A stretch of DNA of 13,086 bases, taken from the NCBI GenBank assembly GCA_021813645.1, contig JAKAJW010000165.1, positions 1 through 13,086 on the forward strand. Reading direction: 5' to 3'. The notes beneath the pieces were generated by a model that was given only the letters and a program-made list of their open reading frames with translations, was not told the origin of the DNA and did no database searches. Position numbers and translations under genes: made by a program. Shown in pieces: positions 1 to 4,817 of this stretch. Within the stretch, counting starts at the first letter, position 1. Each line of letters opens with the position of its first letter. The stretch is from Pseudomonadota bacterium. GTDB taxonomy: Bacteria > Pseudomonadota > Alphaproteobacteria > Rhodobacterales > Rhodobacteraceae.

Positions 1-57
1 GAGTGCCTGCTGTCCGACCTGCCCGCCGAATGTGCCACGGTGCTGGCGGAAGACTGA
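1..57 (+). CDS. 3' end of an unidentified gene (C-terminal 18 residues)
   Basis: The first 57 bases read in frame 1 as ECLLSDLPAECATVLAED followed by TGA at 55-57. Codon choice is the GC-rich style of the neighbouring genes, so this is probably the end of a gene that starts outside the window. Eighteen residues are too few to assign a family. The 72 to 144 bases that follow, before the YhhQ start, contain only a weak GCCG/CGGC inverted repeat (79-92) without a T tract. Confidence 0.4.
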   Translation, partial: ECLLSDLPAECATVLAED

Positions 58-201
58 CGACCGCGAACCGCACTCGCAGCCGCCCGGTCGGCCGTGCGTT
101 CGTCCGTTGGAGTGACTTGACCGCGACCCATGGTGCAGAGTAAGCGGCGCAGTCTCCCAATTGGGAGCCAAGTCTCCGCGACCTTGTCAAAACGGAAAGC
201 C

Positions 202-825
202 ATGCTTCGTCTCTATGCTCCTGGCGTCATCGCCATGGCCATCATCGTGGTGGCCTCCAACATCCTGGTGCAGTTCCTGCTCGGCCAATGGCTGACCTGG
301 GGCGCCTTCACCTATCCCTTCACATTCCTGGTCACCGATCTGATGAACCGCTTACACGGGCCGAAAGTGGCGCGTCGGGTGGTGCTGGCAGGCTTTGTGG
401 TCGGCATCATATGTTCGTTTGTCGGCAGCCAGATCACCGGCGCTTTCGGGCCGCTCGTTACCCACCGCGTCGCACTGGCCTCGGGCACGGCGTTCCTCGT
501 TGGCCAATTGATGGACATTTCGGTGTTCAGCCGTCTGCGCCGTCTCGACTGGTGGCGTGCGCCGCTTGCGGCCTCATTGGTCGGTTCTGCGCTCGACACG
601 CTGATCTTCTTCTCGATCGCCTTTGCCGCCGCCCTCACCTTCCTTGATCCGGCCGACAATGTGGTCTGGGCCAACAAGGCGCTTCCCCTGCTTGGCATCG
701 GCCCCGTGGTCCCGCTTTGGGCCAGCCTGGCCGCGGCGGATTGGTCGGTGAAGATGTCGCTCGCCTTGGCATCGCTCTTGCCCTACCGGGCCATCGTTTT
801 GCGTGCCGTCGCAAAGCTAGCGTAA
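202..825 (+). CDS. yhhQ: Queuosine precursor transporter, YhhQ/VUT family
   Basis: Integral inner-membrane protein of about 207 residues that imports a 7-deazaguanine queuosine precursor (preQ0/preQ1), letting the cell scavenge for tRNA queuosine modification. From memory it matches E. coli YhhQ (221 aa) along its length: a VASNILVQF segment in the first helix, WGAFTYPFTFLVTDL then R..G...ARR after it, a central GQLMDISVFSRLRR, and ALDTLIFF near the end. About six hydrophobic segments are visible. The start is uncertain. The same frame is open back to ATG 130, but neither start has a convincing ribosome site (GGAG lies 17 nt before 130; GGAAAG abuts 202). I chose 202 because the first membrane helix begins about five residues later, as in the family. 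No queuosine biosynthesis gene is present here, consistent with a stand-alone salvage transporter. Confidence 0.88.
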   Translation: MLRLYAPGVIAMAIIVVASNILVQFLLGQWLTWGAFTYPFTFLVTDLMNRLHGPKVARRVVLAGFVVGIICSFVGSQITGAFGPLVTHRVALASGTAFLVGQLMDISVFSRLRRLDWWRAPLAASLVGSALDTLIFFSIAFAAALTFLDPADNVVWANKALPLLGIGPVVPLWASLAAADWSVKMSLALASLLPYRAIVLRAVAKLA

Positions 826-831
826 AATCGT

Positions 832-866
832 TTGACAGACACAAAATCTGTGGCACCCTCAAGGGT
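832..866 (+). promoter_or_regulatory. Candidate promoter and mutually exclusive small hairpins before the 18-codon ORF
   Basis: A perfect TTGACA -35 box sits at 832-837, but the hexamer 17 nt downstream (855-860, ACCCTC) is a poor -10. An alternative is TTGCGT (799-804), an 18-nt spacer and TAAAAT (823-828), which overlaps the yhhQ stop and would start transcription near 835. Small inverted repeats follow: ACAGA/TCTGT (835-839 with 847-851), then ACCC/GGGT (855-858 with 863-866). The same GGGT can instead pair with ACCC at 874-877, so two hairpins exclude each other. The boxes and repeats are seen directly; promoter activity is inference. Confidence 0.4.
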
Positions 867-880
867 AAGTTCAACCCAGC

Positions 881-897
881 GAAAGGAGGTGGTCCAG
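881..897 (+). promoter_or_regulatory. Extended Shine-Dalgarno complementary to the whole 16S rRNA 3' tail
   Basis: GAAAGGAGGTGGTCCAG pairs with the alphaproteobacterial 16S 3' end (CTGGATCACCTCCTTTC) over 17 consecutive positions with a single G-U wobble. Ordinary ribosome binding sites use 4-6 pairs. The GGAGG core is 7 nt from the GTG at 897, so spacing is normal for initiation, and the pairing runs into the first base of the start codon. No other gene in the window has anything comparable. Confidence 0.7.
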
Positions 898-953
898 TGT
901 CGAGAGTGATATTGGAGAGAGGTGTCGGGACAGTCAGGAGGTTCGCCGCCTGA
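897..953 (+). CDS. 18-codon leader-like peptide with GTG start
   Basis: The reading frame GTG...TGA encodes MSRVILERGVGTVRRFAA. It is too short for normal gene callers, but it sits exactly 7 nt after the GGAGG core of the exceptional ribosome site at 881-897. The peptide is basic (four Arg) with no signal or membrane segment. It carries two internal AGG Arg codons in tandem (936-941) plus two AGA codons, all unlike the CGC/CGG usage of neighbouring genes. It is followed by hairpins and a strong terminator, so it seems to be the only ORF on its transcript. Function is unknown: it may be a regulatory or stalling leader, or translation itself may be the signal. I believe similar sequences recur in other alphaproteobacteria, but cannot verify this here. 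Confidence 0.55.
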   Translation: MSRVILERGVGTVRRFAA

Positions 954-1024
954 GGGCAGCCCCAAGGGCGACCGCTTCTGATTGGGCCACCACTCTAACT
1001 GGCCCCATCTCCAGGGAACTCGGA
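954..1024 (+). ncRNA. Structured RNA region downstream of the 18-codon ORF
   Basis: Between the TGA at 951-953 and the terminator there is no ORF but clear secondary-structure potential. GCCC/GGGC (959-962 with 966-969) closes a 3-nt loop. GGGCCA/TGGCCC (984-989 with 1000-1005) is a perfect 6-bp stem around the 10-nt loop CCACTCTAAC. CTCC/GGAG (about 1009-1012 with 1022-1025) competes with the foot of the terminator. With the upstream hairpins, this suggests a folded RNA of about 190-220 nt. It does not fit an RNA family I can name. Confidence 0.45.
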
Positions 1025-1051
1025 GGGCCGCGCAGCAACGCGCGGCCCTTT
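1025..1051 (+). terminator. Rho-independent terminator of the short transcript
   Basis: Perfect 9-bp GC stem GGGCCGCGC (1025-1033) and GCGCGGCCC (1040-1048) around the loop AGCAAC, followed by TTTCC. The T tract is short (three), but the stem is the strongest in the intergenic region. It separates the yhhQ/leader region from the membrane-protein/DedA genes downstream. Confidence 0.75.
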
Positions 1052-1195
1052 CCGTTGTCAGATGAATTCGTGCGGGCTTCGGCTTGTCGCAATGACGGCC
1101 CAGCCCCTATGCTTCGCGAAAGATGAACGCACACTGGCGGATGGAGGCGAACGATCCCGCTCGACCCGCGAAACCGCCGCCGGAGGGGCCGCCGC
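1052..1195. other. Gap between the terminator and the membrane-protein gene
   Basis: No RNA gene, repeat or convincing promoter is visible here. From ATG 1123 a second frame encodes a proline- and arginine-rich segment (MNAHWRMEANDPARPAKPPP..., ending RARRR) that may be the true N-terminus of the next protein if a one-base shift occurs in the T6 run at 1211-1216. Confidence 0.4.
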
Positions 1196-1510
1196 GTGCT
1201 CGCCGGCGTGTTTTTTGTCTGCGTCCTCGGCGCCGTCGTCTTCGGCGCTCGGGCGGTTCTTCTTGCCGTCTACTGGTCCGATCCCGCGCATGTGGCGCAG
1301 GTCCTGGAGCCTTGGATGACGCCGCGCTACGTTGCTCGGTCCTACAAGGTGGAACCGTATCGGCTCGCGGTCGAACTTGGCCTCAACCAAGGCTCGGGTG
1401 TGCGGCCGACGCTCGAGGAATTGGCGCGGCGGCACGGGCTTAGCTTCGCGGACTATGCGGTCCAAGTGCAGCAAGCGATCATGCGGGCGAGGGCCGAGCC
1501 TCATGGATGA
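1196..1510 (+). CDS. Uncharacterised single-pass membrane protein coupled to DedA
   Basis: Predicted 104-residue protein starting at GTG 1196, with GGAGG at 1182-1186 nine bases upstream. Residues 4-26 form one hydrophobic helix. The motif YWSDPAHVAQVLEPWMTPRYVARSY (26-50) follows, then a compact soluble tail with a TLEELARRHGLSF segment (72-84) resembling a small helical DNA-binding-like or LysM-like fold; that resemblance is inference. I recall WMTPRYVA-type hypothetical proteins in alphaproteobacteria but no function. The stop codon overlaps the DedA start by 8 nt, so the two are probably translated together. Oddity: the helix has no preceding positive charges unless the frame opening at 1123 is joined across the T6 run, which would give a 128-residue protein with RARRR before the helix. 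Confidence 0.75.
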   Translation: MLAGVFFVCVLGAVVFGARAVLLAVYWSDPAHVAQVLEPWMTPRYVARSYKVEPYRLAVELGLNQGSGVRPTLEELARRHGLSFADYAVQVQQAIMRARAEPHG

Positions 1511-2081
1511 GAGCCTGCTCGCGGCTCTGCCAGCCTATGGGTTGCCCGTTCTCGGCCTCGTGGTCGGCGCGGGCTGCCTCGGAATTCCGGCGCCCTCTTC
1601 GCTCTTCATTCTGTTGGCCGGCTCCTTTGCCGCGGCGGGCGATTTCCAGCCGATGGCGGTCTTCCTCGTCTGCTTGGGGGCGGCGCTGGCAGCCGACAAC
1701 CTCGGTTATGTCTTGGGTCGGGCCGGTGGCACGGCGCTCGAATCCCGCTTTGGTCGCGCCTCGGGAAGGGCCCGAGGGCTTTTCGTGGCCAGAGGCGGGA
1801 TGGCGGTCTTTCTCAGCCGCTGGTTCGTCTCGCCGCTGGGGCCAGGCATCAACCTGATTGCCGGCGCAGCCCGAATGCCGTGGCGCCGTTTCTTCTTCTA
1901 TGACTTGGCGGGAGAGGTGGTTTGGGTGGTGCTCTATATGGCGATCGGTGCGACGTTCAGCGCCGCGATCCTCGATGTCGCGGAGGTGATCGCCAACGCC
2001 ACGGCCTCCGCCGCCTTTGCGGTCGTCGCCGGGGTGCTTGGCTGGTTGCTGCTCCGGCGCCCAAAAATGTCAGGGCGCTGA
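1503..2081 (+). CDS. DedA/VTT-domain membrane protein, divergent subtype
   Basis: 192-residue polytopic inner-membrane protein of the DedA (SNARE-associated, VTT) superfamily, whose studied members move undecaprenyl phosphate or phospholipids across the bilayer. Seen: a hydrophobic first half with re-entrant-like IPAPSSLFILLAGS (28-41), AADNLGYVLGR (63-73, keeping the family Asp at 65), then SRWFVSPLGPGINLIAGAARMPWRRFFFYD (105-134), matching the family R..P......AG...M....F pattern. Compared with the second DedA in this window it lacks the acidic residue of the first loop and the second Arg of the RFxPxxR motif, so the transport chemistry may differ. ATG 1503 was chosen because it overlaps the upstream stop by 8 nt and begins just before the first helix. 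Substrate unknown. Confidence 0.85.
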   Translation: MDESLLAALPAYGLPVLGLVVGAGCLGIPAPSSLFILLAGSFAAAGDFQPMAVFLVCLGAALAADNLGYVLGRAGGTALESRFGRASGRARGLFVARGGMAVFLSRWFVSPLGPGINLIAGAARMPWRRFFFYDLAGEVVWVVLYMAIGATFSAAILDVAEVIANATASAAFAVVAGVLGWLLLRRPKMSGR

Positions 2082-2102
2082 GCGGCCGGGCCAAATTTCA
2101 TC

Positions 2103-2127
2103 CGGGAAACCTCGTGGGGCTTTCCCG
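2103..2127 (+). terminator. Hairpin between dedA-like gene and arfB
   Basis: CGGGAAA (2103-2109) pairs with TTTCCCG (2121-2127). Two further C-G pairs are possible across a one-base bulge, and the loop contains TCGT. No T tract follows, so it is either a weak terminator for the upstream DedA unit or an RNA structure in the 74-nt gap. Confidence 0.35.
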
Positions 2128-2143
2128 TGCATTTCGCCTCGGC

Positions 2144-2155
2144 TAGCCTCTCGCC
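2144..2155 (+). promoter_or_regulatory. -10-like TAGCCT placed for a leaderless arfB mRNA
   Basis: TAGCCT at 2144-2149 fits the TANNNT pattern and is followed by exactly six bases before ATG 2156, so transcription would begin at the start codon itself. A weak TTTCCC -35-like hexamer lies 17 nt upstream (2121-2126). No purine-rich ribosome site precedes the ATG (CTCTCGCC), which favours a leaderless start. Inference from spacing only. Confidence 0.35.
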
Positions 2156-2578
2156 ATGCTTCGTATCACGGATACTCTCACGATAGCCGACTGGGAACTG
2201 ACCGAGAGCTTTTCGCGCTCCTCCGGCCCGGGCGGGCAGAATGTGAACAAGGTCGAGACGGCCGTCGAATTGCGCTTTGAGGCGGCGCGCAGTCCGCATC
2301 TCAGCCCCGCCGTCAAGGCCAGATTGAAGCGGATTGCCGGTCGGCGCTGGACGCTGGACGGCGCCTTGGTGATCCGCGCCGAAGAGACCCGAAGCCAGGA
2401 GCGCAACCGGGCAATCGCCAAAGAGCGTCTGGTGGCGCTCATCAAACAGGCTCTGGTGCCGCCCAAACCGCGAATCCCGACGCGCCCAACCCTTGCCTCG
2501 CAGCGCCGGAGGGTGGACGCGAAACAAGCGCGGGGGGCGGTGAAGGCCCTGCGGGCACGGCCGGAGGATGAGGAATGA
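2156..2578 (+). CDS. arfB: Alternative ribosome-rescue factor ArfB (peptidyl-tRNA hydrolase, YaeJ family)
   Basis: 140-residue release-factor-like hydrolase that rescues ribosomes stalled at mRNA ends by hydrolysing peptidyl-tRNA. The catalytic GGQ lies at residues 26-28 inside SSGPGGQNVNKVETAVELRF, the signature of RF domain 3. The protein lacks codon-recognition domains and ends in a basic tail (PPKPRIPTRPTLASQRRRVDAKQARGAVKALRARP, about 102-136), which in the family threads into the empty mRNA channel. Length equals E. coli YaeJ (140 aa). The stop overlaps the next start as ATGA, so the phospho-lyase gene may be translated by coupling. No ribosome site is visible at its own start. Confidence 0.95.
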   Translation: MLRITDTLTIADWELTESFSRSSGPGGQNVNKVETAVELRFEAARSPHLSPAVKARLKRIAGRRWTLDGALVIRAEETRSQERNRAIAKERLVALIKQALVPPKPRIPTRPTLASQRRRVDAKQARGAVKALRARPEDEE

Positions 2579-3852
2579 CTCGGACTGAGGAACTCATGGA
2601 TCGCCGTCGGCGATTGTTGGGGCCGAACGTTCCGACCTTCTACGCCCATCCGGTGGAGATCGTCCGAGGCGAGGGGGTTTGGCTTTGGGACGCGGCCGGG
2701 CGGCGCTATCTCGACTGCTACAACAACGTGCCGAGCGTGGGTCATTGCCACCCGAAGGTAGTCGAGGCGATCGCCCGGCAGGCAGCCCTGCTGAACACCC
2801 ACACCCGCTATCTGCACGATGGCATCCTGGACTATGGTGAGAGGCTGGTAGCCAAGTTCGGACACGGACTCGACACGTTGATGATGGTCTGTACGGGTTC
2901 GGAAGCCAATGACGTGGCGCTGCGGATGGCCCAAGCGGTCACGGGCAAGACCGGGATGATCGCGACCAATGCGACCTATCACGGCAATACCGCGCTGGTC
3001 AGCCAACTGTCGACCCGAAGGCCGCCGATCGGGGGCTATGCTCCGAATGTGAGACTGGTACCGACGCCCGATCATTTGCGTCCCCTTGACGGCTCCATTG
3101 AGGCACAACCAGAGGCCTTCGCCGCAAATGTCGCCCGCGCGATCGAGGAACTGGAAGTCATGGGCCACGGCTTTTCCAGCCTCACCCTCTGTCCCTTCTT
3201 CGCCAATGAGGGGTTTCCGGCGTTGGCGTCCGGCTTCCTCGACCCGACGGTTGATGTCGTCCGGCGCGCCGGCGGCATCATCATCGCTGACGAGGTGCAG
3301 CCGGGATTCGGACGGCTCGGCTCGCATTGGTGGGGGCATGAGCGGCTCGGCTTCGCGCCGGACATAGTGACACTGGGAAAGCCGATGGCGAACGGGCATC
3401 CGGTCGCAGCGGTGGTGACGCGGCCGGAGGTGATGGCGGCGTTTCGCGAAGCCTTCGGCTACTTCAATACGTTTGGTGGCAACCCCGTCTCCTGTGCCGC
3501 AGCCATGGCGACGCTGGAGGTTATCGAAGCGGAAGGTCTCGTCTCAAATGCTTCGGATGTCGGGGGTTACGCTCTGCGGCGGCTGCGCCAACTGGAGGAT
3601 CCCAGGATCGCCGATGTGCGGGGGGCGGGGTTGTTCTTTGGGGTGGAGTTTACCGTGCCTGGCACGCTTGAGCCAGCGGGCGAACTGACTGCGCGCCTGG
3701 TGGAAGAGATGCGGCGTCGAGGCATTCTGTTGAACCGGATCGGTCGCGGTGGGAACACCCTGAAAATTCGCCCCCCCATGCCCTTTGGGCGCAGTCATGT
3801 GGATTTTCTGGTCGACACTCTGTCCGAGGCTCTTGTGTCGGTGCCAGTGTGA
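2575..3852 (+). CDS. Class-III PLP enzyme, phospho-lyase subfamily (ETNPPL/PHYKPL-like)
   Basis: 425-residue fold-type I PLP enzyme. Seen: the N-terminal YLDCYNNVPSVGHCHP (45-60), LLNTHTRYLHD (72-82), CTGSEANDVALRMA (106-119) for cofactor phosphate, IIIADEVQPGFGRLG (235-249) with Asp239 for the pyridine nitrogen, and TLGKPMANGHPVA (266-278) with Schiff-base Lys269. These blocks match the human AGXT2L1/AGXT2L2 group more closely than ordinary omega-aminotransferases. In that group the enzymes do not transaminate but eliminate phosphate and ammonia from O-phosphoethanolamine or phosphohydroxylysine, yielding an aldehyde. The next gene is an APH-fold kinase, the expected partner to make the phosphorylated substrate. 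Start ATG 2575 has GGAGG at 2563-2567 and overlaps the arfB stop (ATGA). Alternative: a true class-III aminotransferase; substrate not determinable. Confidence 0.88.
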   Translation: MTRTEELMDRRRRLLGPNVPTFYAHPVEIVRGEGVWLWDAAGRRYLDCYNNVPSVGHCHPKVVEAIARQAALLNTHTRYLHDGILDYGERLVAKFGHGLDTLMMVCTGSEANDVALRMAQAVTGKTGMIATNATYHGNTALVSQLSTRRPPIGGYAPNVRLVPTPDHLRPLDGSIEAQPEAFAANVARAIEELEVMGHGFSSLTLCPFFANEGFPALASGFLDPTVDVVRRAGGIIIADEVQPGFGRLGSHWWGHERLGFAPDIVTLGKPMANGHPVAAVVTRPEVMAAFREAFGYFNTFGGNPVSCAAAMATLEVIEAEGLVSNASDVGGYALRRLRQLEDPRIADVRGAGLFFGVEFTVPGTLEPAGELTARLVEEMRRRGILLNRIGRGGNTLKIRPPMPFGRSHVDFLVDTLSEALVSVPV

Positions 3853-4787
3853 CCGAAGCGGAGGAAGCACTGGCCGCATGGGGTGGTCGAGGGCTGCCGC
3901 AACTGGTGAAGGATCGGGAAAATGCGGTGTTTTCCGTCACGCTATCGGATGGCCGTCCTGGCGCGTTGAGACTGCACCGGCCCGGCTATCAGAGCATTGC
4001 GGCGATCCGGTCGGAATTGATCTGGACCGAAGGCCTGGCCAATGCGGGCCTTCCGGTGCCTCGACCGCAGAGCACACGGTCCGGCGAGTTGCTGACGATA
4101 CTTTCGACCGGTCGTGTGGCTTCCCTGGTCGAGTGGTTGCCCGGGCGGCCGCTTGGCGAGGCGGGAATCTCGCTAGGAGGCACGGCGGACCGGCAGATCG
4201 AGCGCTTCCGCGATGTCGGCGCGCTGCTTGCGCGATTGCACAACGCGACCGATGCAATGGGTCTTCCCGACGACTTCGTGCGCCCGGCTTGGGATGCAGA
4301 AGGCCTGCTTGGAGAGCATCCCCTATGGGGGCGGTTTTGGGAGAATTCGGCCCTGACCAGCCGGGAAACGTCTCTTTTGCAGGAGGCGCGCAGGGTTGCG
4401 CGCGCGCGCTTGGACCGAATGCGGCCGACGGCCGATTTCGGGCTGATCCATGCCGATCTGATGCGAGAGAACATATTGATCGATGGCGCGTCCGTCCGCG
4501 TCATCGACTTCGATGATTCCGGTTTTGGCTTCCGGCTCTACGACCTGGGAACCCTGATGCTGCAGAATCTCTCCGAGCCGACCTATGACGACCTGCTTGC
4601 CGCCGCAGCCGAAGGCTACGGCGCGCTGCGACCGATCGATCCGACACAGGTTCCGTTCTTCGTCTTCCTGCGCTGCCTGGCGTCCTGCGGTTGGGCGCAG
4701 CCGCGGCTCCCACCGGGTTCTCCTCAACTGCGAAGCTATGCGCAGCGTGCGGTCTTTCAGGCCGAGCTGTTCTTGCGGCGCCAATGA
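3849..4787 (+). CDS. APH-fold small-molecule kinase, probable amino-alcohol/hydroxylysine-type kinase
   Basis: 312-residue phosphotransferase of the aminoglycoside phosphotransferase/choline kinase fold. Seen: an N-lobe ENAVFSVTLSDGRPGALRLHRPGY (24-47) with the nucleotide-binding strand pair, hinge SLVEWLPGRPLG (92-103), the catalytic loop LIHADLMRENIL (199-210; catalytic Asp203, Asn208) and metal-binding VIDFDDSGFG (218-227; Asp220). The GTG start overlaps the preceding stop as GTGA and has little ribosome site of its own, so expression is probably coupled to the phospho-lyase. That pairing resembles hydroxylysine kinase (AGPHD1) with phosphohydroxylysine phospho-lyase, or bacterial amino-alcohol kinase with its phospho-lyase. 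Context makes antibiotic modification unlikely. The substrate is inferred from context only. Confidence 0.85.
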   Translation: MTEAEEALAAWGGRGLPQLVKDRENAVFSVTLSDGRPGALRLHRPGYQSIAAIRSELIWTEGLANAGLPVPRPQSTRSGELLTILSTGRVASLVEWLPGRPLGEAGISLGGTADRQIERFRDVGALLARLHNATDAMGLPDDFVRPAWDAEGLLGEHPLWGRFWENSALTSRETSLLQEARRVARARLDRMRPTADFGLIHADLMRENILIDGASVRVIDFDDSGFGFRLYDLGTLMLQNLSEPTYDDLLAAAAEGYGALRPIDPTQVPFFVFLRCLASCGWAQPRLPPGSPQLRSYAQRAVFQAELFLRRQ

Positions 4788-4800
4788 GTGGCCGGTCAGC

Positions 4801-4817
4801 GGTCTTCGGCTCAGACC
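4801..4817. terminator. Small hairpin between convergent kinase and pncB genes
   Basis: GGTCT (4801-4805) pairs with AGACC (4813-4817) around a 7-nt loop and spans the pncB stop. The convergent genes are only 23 bp apart. There is no T tract on either strand, so it is at best a weak two-way terminator. Confidence 0.25.

Noticed and set aside
851..866. Sigma-54-type promoter (TGGCAC at 851-856)
   Set aside because: The required TTGC element at the proper spacing is absent (AAGG instead).
881..897. Fragment or antisense remnant of a 16S rRNA gene
   Set aside because: The match to the complement of the 16S 3' end stops at 17 nt. Flanking bases do not continue into 16S or spacer sequence, and the position before a start codon fits a ribosome site.
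717..953. A 78-codon frame from ATG 717 that includes the 18-codon peptide
   Set aside because: Its first part overlaps the end of yhhQ out of frame and reads as shadow sequence. The strong ribosome site points to GTG 897 as the real start of the peptide.
1060..1110. Dispersed palindromic repeat suggested by GGGCTTCGGCTTGTCGCAATGACGG-like composition
   Set aside because: No good inverted repeat can be drawn, and no second copy occurs in the window.
2143..3399. Long open frame of about 418 codons on the minus strand opposite arfB and the PLP enzyme
   Set aside because: It lies entirely antisense to two clearly recognisable proteins, has low-complexity Arg/Pro-rich translation with no family motifs and no good start signal. 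It is a GC-rich shadow frame.
3849..4787. Aminoglycoside resistance kinase
   Set aside because: The APH fold is present, but the gene overlaps a phospho-lyase-type PLP enzyme in a housekeeping-like region with no mobile DNA, so a metabolic kinase is the better reading.
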